64,000 nucleotides of DNA, taken from positions 124,001-188,000 of the forward strand of contig JAPPUL010000076.1 of NCBI GenBank assembly GCA_026874595.1. Direction: 5' to 3'. The notes below the pieces were generated by a model. That model was not told the DNA's origin, did no database searches, and saw nothing but the letters and a program-made list of their open reading frames with translations. Below are positions 62,518 through 64,000 of this stretch, piece by piece (within the stretch, counting starts at the first letter, position 1; each line of letters opens with the position of its first letter). Origin of the DNA: Sipunculus nudus. Taxonomy: Eukaryota > Annelida > Sipuncula > Golfingiida > Sipunculidae. The position numbers and the translations under genes were made by a program.

Positions 62518-63811
62518 GGGAGGATTAGTTATAAGCCCGACAAATGGACTTGCGGAGAAACTAGACATAGAGGTAAGTGGAGGCAGGATATTGCGAATGC
62601 AAAAGGGTCTTGGAAAGGTAGAGGGGGTGGATGAGATAGATGCAGGAGGTAAGATAGTAAGTCCCGGATTAATAGATATGAATATGATATTACGAGAGCC
62701 TGGTCGAGAAGATATAGGGACAATAAAGACGGGAATGGAGAGTGCAGCAGCAGGAGGGTATACCGGGATAGCGTGCATGCCGCATACAAGTCCAGTAATA
62801 GACAATAAGCTGGGTGTAAAATATGTGCTTAGTCGAGCAAAAGAGATATCGCTTGTAAAAGTCTTTCCAATAGGAGGACTTACAAAGGGACTTTTAGGAG
62901 AGGAGTTAAGCGATATATACGGGCTTTTTCAAGCGGGAGTATATGGGCTTACAGACATGACGATTATGGATGCAAATATAATGCGAAAAGGCTTTGAATA
63001 TTGTAAAATGTATGATTTACCGATATTAAGTTATTGTGAGAATATGGAATTATCAAAGGACGGTTGTGTGAATGAGGGATATGTATCAACCTTGCTTGGA
63101 TTTAGAGGGATCCCTAACATAGCAGAATATATGCAAGTGATGAGAGATATAATGCTTTGCGAATTCACAAACTCAAGACTTCATATAAAGACAATATCAA
63201 CAAAGGAGTCGGTTGAGCATATAAGATATGGTAAATGTAGGGGATTGAAGTTGACATGCGAAGTAATGCCCTATCACTTAACTTTGACGGAAGAGAATTT
63301 AATTAATTCAAATTATGATACAAATTTAAAGATATCACCACCCCTAAGGACCCATGAAGATAAAAAGGCACTAATAAAGGGTTTGAAGGAGGATGTAATA
63401 GATGTAATAGTAAGCGGACATATACCATGGCTTTCGAATGAGAAAGACACAGAATTTATAAATGCGCCTTATGGAGTAATAGGTCTTGAGACGACCTTAC
63501 CGTTAATCTATACACATCTTGTATGCAAGAAAGAAATTAGCTTAAGCCAAATGGTCCGTAAATTGAGTAGTAATCCTGCTAAAGTGTTAAAAGTTGAGGG
63601 GGGGGAATTAAGAAAGGGTGGCAAAGCAGATATAACGATTATAGATCCCAACTTGGAGATTGTAATAGGAGATGATTTTTTTCATTCGATAAGTAAAAAC
63701 TCACCATATATAGGTAAGAAGCTAAAAGGCTTTGCAACACACACAATAGTAGAAGGGCAGATAGTATACGAGCGGGCTACAAACACATTTTACAAACGTA
63801 TTATGGCTTAA
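62501..63811 (+). CDS. Dihydroorotase homologue lacking metal ligands (PyrC')
   Basis: 436 residues with the type I dihydroorotase barrel: S-P-G-L-I-D-M near the start, C-M-P-H-T-S-P-V-I-D, the H-P/T-G-like late region and C-terminal K-G-G-K-A-D-I-T-I-I-D. The metal-binding H-x-H after L-I-D-M is N61-M62-I63; the H-C-E-D motif is Y178-C-E-N; the H-I-A-H motif is H-I-K-T231; P-H-H-L is P-Y258-H-L; and the D-H-A-P-H motif is G306-H-I-P-W. Such inactive homologues (PyrC' of Pseudomonas) hold ATCase in an active assembly. An active dihydroorotase should lie elsewhere in the genome. ATG with GGGGGG upstream. Confidence 0.9.
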   Translation: MGLVIRGGLVISPTNGLAEKLDIEVSGGRILRMQKGLGKVEGVDEIDAGGKIVSPGLIDMNMILREPGREDIGTIKTGMESAAAGGYTGIACMPHTSPVIDNKLGVKYVLSRAKEISLVKVFPIGGLTKGLLGEELSDIYGLFQAGVYGLTDMTIMDANIMRKGFEYCKMYDLPILSYCENMELSKDGCVNEGYVSTLLGFRGIPNIAEYMQVMRDIMLCEFTNSRLHIKTISTKESVEHIRYGKCRGLKLTCEVMPYHLTLTEENLINSNYDTNLKISPPLRTHEDKKALIKGLKEDVIDVIVSGHIPWLSNEKDTEFINAPYGVIGLETTLPLIYTHLVCKKEISLSQMVRKLSSNPAKVLKVEGGELRKGGKADITIIDPNLEIVIGDDFFHSISKNSPYIGKKLKGFATHTIVEGQIVYERATNTFYKRIMA

Positions 63812-63840
63812 CGATATAGAATATAGGCAAAGGAGTATCT

Positions 63841-64000
63841 TTAAAAGATAGTATTTTCGATTATAAGAGCAGAAAACAAAGTGAAAAGGTAGATGAGAGA
63901 GTAAAGGAAGAGATTCTTCTGTAGGCTTCTGGACATATCTTTTAAGACATTGTACGATTTTAAAATTAAAATAGTGTTTAAGATAAGAGATACGATTATA
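63841..64000 (-). CDS. Possible C-terminal end of a UbiA/CyoE-type membrane prenyltransferase
   Basis: An open frame enters from the right edge and stops at TAA (complement of 63841-63843). It encodes about 52 residues with two hydrophobic stretches; the end S-L-Q-K-N-L-F-L-Y-S-L-I-Y-L-F-T-L-F recalls the last helix of heme O synthase and UbiA proteins (K-L-F-x-F-S-x-x-Y-L). Codons are ATT/TCT-rich like other minus-strand genes of this region, which supports it as real coding sequence. The identity is tentative because so little is visible. Confidence 0.4.
   Translation of the reverse strand, partial: IIVSLILNTILILKSYNVLKDMSRSLQKNLFLYSLIYLFTLFSALIIENTIF

Noticed and set aside
1-64000. tRNA, rRNA and transposon search
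   Set aside because: No T-loop/acceptor pairs, rRNA segments, transposase genes or long terminal inverted repeats were recognised by eye in the intergenic regions.

Overview
The window is about 64 kb of AT-rich bacterial chromosome, densely packed with housekeeping and metabolic genes. I see no prophage, insertion sequence, CRISPR array, rRNA or tRNA. A TolC/MFP/RND export set and a CHASE2 cyclase point to a diderm. ATP-citrate lyase, UbiD, a flavoprotein-polyferredoxin fusion and iron-sulfur aldo/keto reductase point to an anaerobic or microaerobic, possibly CO2-fixing or acetate-using lifestyle. RicT, YaaR, bactofilin, DUF721-GyrB and CHASE2 cyclase together are loosely reminiscent of spirochaetes. 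That placement is a weak inference, and an uncultured lineage is possible.

Layout. 0-3 kb: end of RNase III, then a minus-strand block for cell-shape and membrane-associated functions (RicT, YaaR, bactofilin, M23 peptidase). 3-13 kb: TatD, an aclBA operon, small genes, and a ferredoxin/UbiD/YciI block. 13-24 kb: a COG0402 deaminase, BirA-CoaX, DusB, a permuted flavoprotein fused to a NapH-like module, Tgt, and a one-carbon pair (cyclohydrolase plus FolD). 24-27.5 kb: lipoprotein, TPR, methyltransferase and zinc-ribbon genes. 27.5-34.4 kb: an acetate module (symporter small and large subunits, cNMP/CBS/DUF294 protein, DEDDh exonuclease, Acs). 34.6-41.3 kb: aldehyde dehydrogenase, an orphan Mla-type ATPase, TIGR02757, a GH3 hexosaminidase and a TPR protein. 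41.3-50.3 kb: gyrB, DUF721, RND efflux and an orphan NarL-type regulator. 50.5-60.1 kb: Tat aldo/keto reductase, FolB, RlmN, radical SAM, CHASE2 cyclase, copZ-copA. 60.3-64 kb: adk, pyrR-pyrB-pyrC' and the 3' end of a probable membrane prenyltransferase.

The most unusual signal is a regional, strand-specific third-codon-position bias. Over 0-13 kb and 28-34.4 kb the plus strand is pyrimidine-rich at wobble positions; over 13.3-27.9 kb and 34.5-64 kb it is purine-rich. Genes on opposite strands of one region mostly show opposite codon choice (ATA/GTA/AGR against ATT/GCT/TCT). One switch falls inside acs near 27.9 kb without breaking the frame. Many purine-only tandem duplications follow the same polarity.

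Several enzymes have lost canonical active-site residues in ways that match their neighbours. FolD lacks the cyclohydrolase lysine and sits directly after a separate cyclohydrolase-family gene. The dihydroorotase homologue overlapping pyrB has lost nearly all of its metal ligands. The Mla-type ATPase lacks its H-loop histidine and has no permease beside it. The ATP-citrate lyase large subunit is about 300 residues longer than the Chlorobium-type protein.
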